5,512 nt of DNA, taken from Candidatus Aerophobota bacterium (GTDB lineage Bacteria > Aerophobota > Aerophobia > Aerophobales > Aerophobaceae). Both the position numbers and the translations under genes were made by a program. Within the stretch, counting starts at the first letter, position 1; each line of letters opens with the position of its first letter. Location of the stretch: NCBI GenBank assembly GCA_030672545.1, contig DAOVGF010000007.1, positions 1 through 5,512 of the forward strand. The letters are read 5' to 3'. The notes beneath the pieces are model-generated. The model was not told the origin of the DNA. It searched no databases and saw only the letters and a program-made list of their open reading frames with translations. This document shows positions 5,419-5,512 of this stretch, in pieces.

Positions 5419-5512
5419 TTCACATTTTAATTTTTTAGGTATACTCAGCAATAAGGCGGATATCGTCTCTCTGGAGCTCGTATTTTGCCGCAATTCCCAA
5501 TTTCATAAATCA
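5419..5512. other. Right-edge stretch with no supportable gene
   Basis: On the minus strand the longest reading is an ATG at 5506 giving a 23-residue frame that stops before the hrb promoter, with no recognisable family. The other frames close quickly or give short tails without motifs. It could hold the last bases of an upstream gene (a TGA is in frame at the very edge) followed by intergenic DNA. I see no tRNA, terminator or riboswitch here. Confidence 0.4.

Noticed and set aside
5393..5425. AT-rich partial dyads upstream of hrb, resembling PerR or FNR/HcpR-type operators
   Set aside because: None reaches a convincing symmetric match. TGTGAATATAATACAA pairs only at its outer bases, so I cannot support a specific regulator.
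5436..5508. Short minus-strand frame from ATG at 5506, 23 residues
   Set aside because: It has no family resemblance, and its ribosome site would lie outside the window, so there is too little to call a gene.

Overview
The window looks like chromosomal DNA of a strictly anaerobic or microaerophilic bacterium. All genes lie on the minus strand, base composition is moderately AT-rich (estimated by eye, not counted), and ribosome binding sites are strong AGGAGG-type sites. The oxygen and NO defence set (rubredoxin fusion, rubrerythrin, flavodiiron protein) is typical of acetogens, sulfate reducers and many uncultivated anaerobic lineages. I cannot name the phylum from the sequence alone.

Reading in the direction of transcription (high to low coordinates), the right part is a stress-defence cluster. 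A flavin-reductase/rubredoxin fusion like Moorella Hrb (4640-5338) is followed by a classical rubrerythrin (3972-4547) and an A-type flavodiiron protein, FprA (2712-3902). By family knowledge, Hrb passes NAD(P)H electrons through its FMN and rubredoxin domains to FprA, which reduces O2 or NO. Rubrerythrin removes peroxide and probably draws on the same rubredoxin-level electrons. A TATAAT-like -10 sits upstream of hrb. The gaps of 92 and 69 bases without a clear internal promoter fit one operon.

The centre (2461-2702) is noncoding. It is bounded by 20-base inverted repeats (19/20 match), which suggests a small non-autonomous mobile element. Nested inside is a 57-base palindrome that folds as a perfect three-way junction. 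On the fprA strand, one of its hairpins has a cUUCGg tetraloop and a T-rich tail and probably serves as the fprA terminator.

The left part is a second minus-strand unit. A TTGACA promoter at 2418-2447 drives a MetH-like homocysteine S-methyltransferase (711-2393). It keeps the zinc cysteines, lacks a cobalamin domain, and carries a second domain that resembles the MetH pterin barrel but has lost most pterin-binding signatures. Its stop overlaps by four bases (GTGA) the start of an aspartate-aminotransferase-like gene (1-714). That gene is cut by the window edge one residue after the PLP lysine. The pair suggests coupled sulfur and aspartate-family amino acid metabolism.

The most interesting points are the degenerate two-domain MetH-like protein coupled to an aminotransferase, and the inverted-repeat element with its nested junction-forming palindrome.
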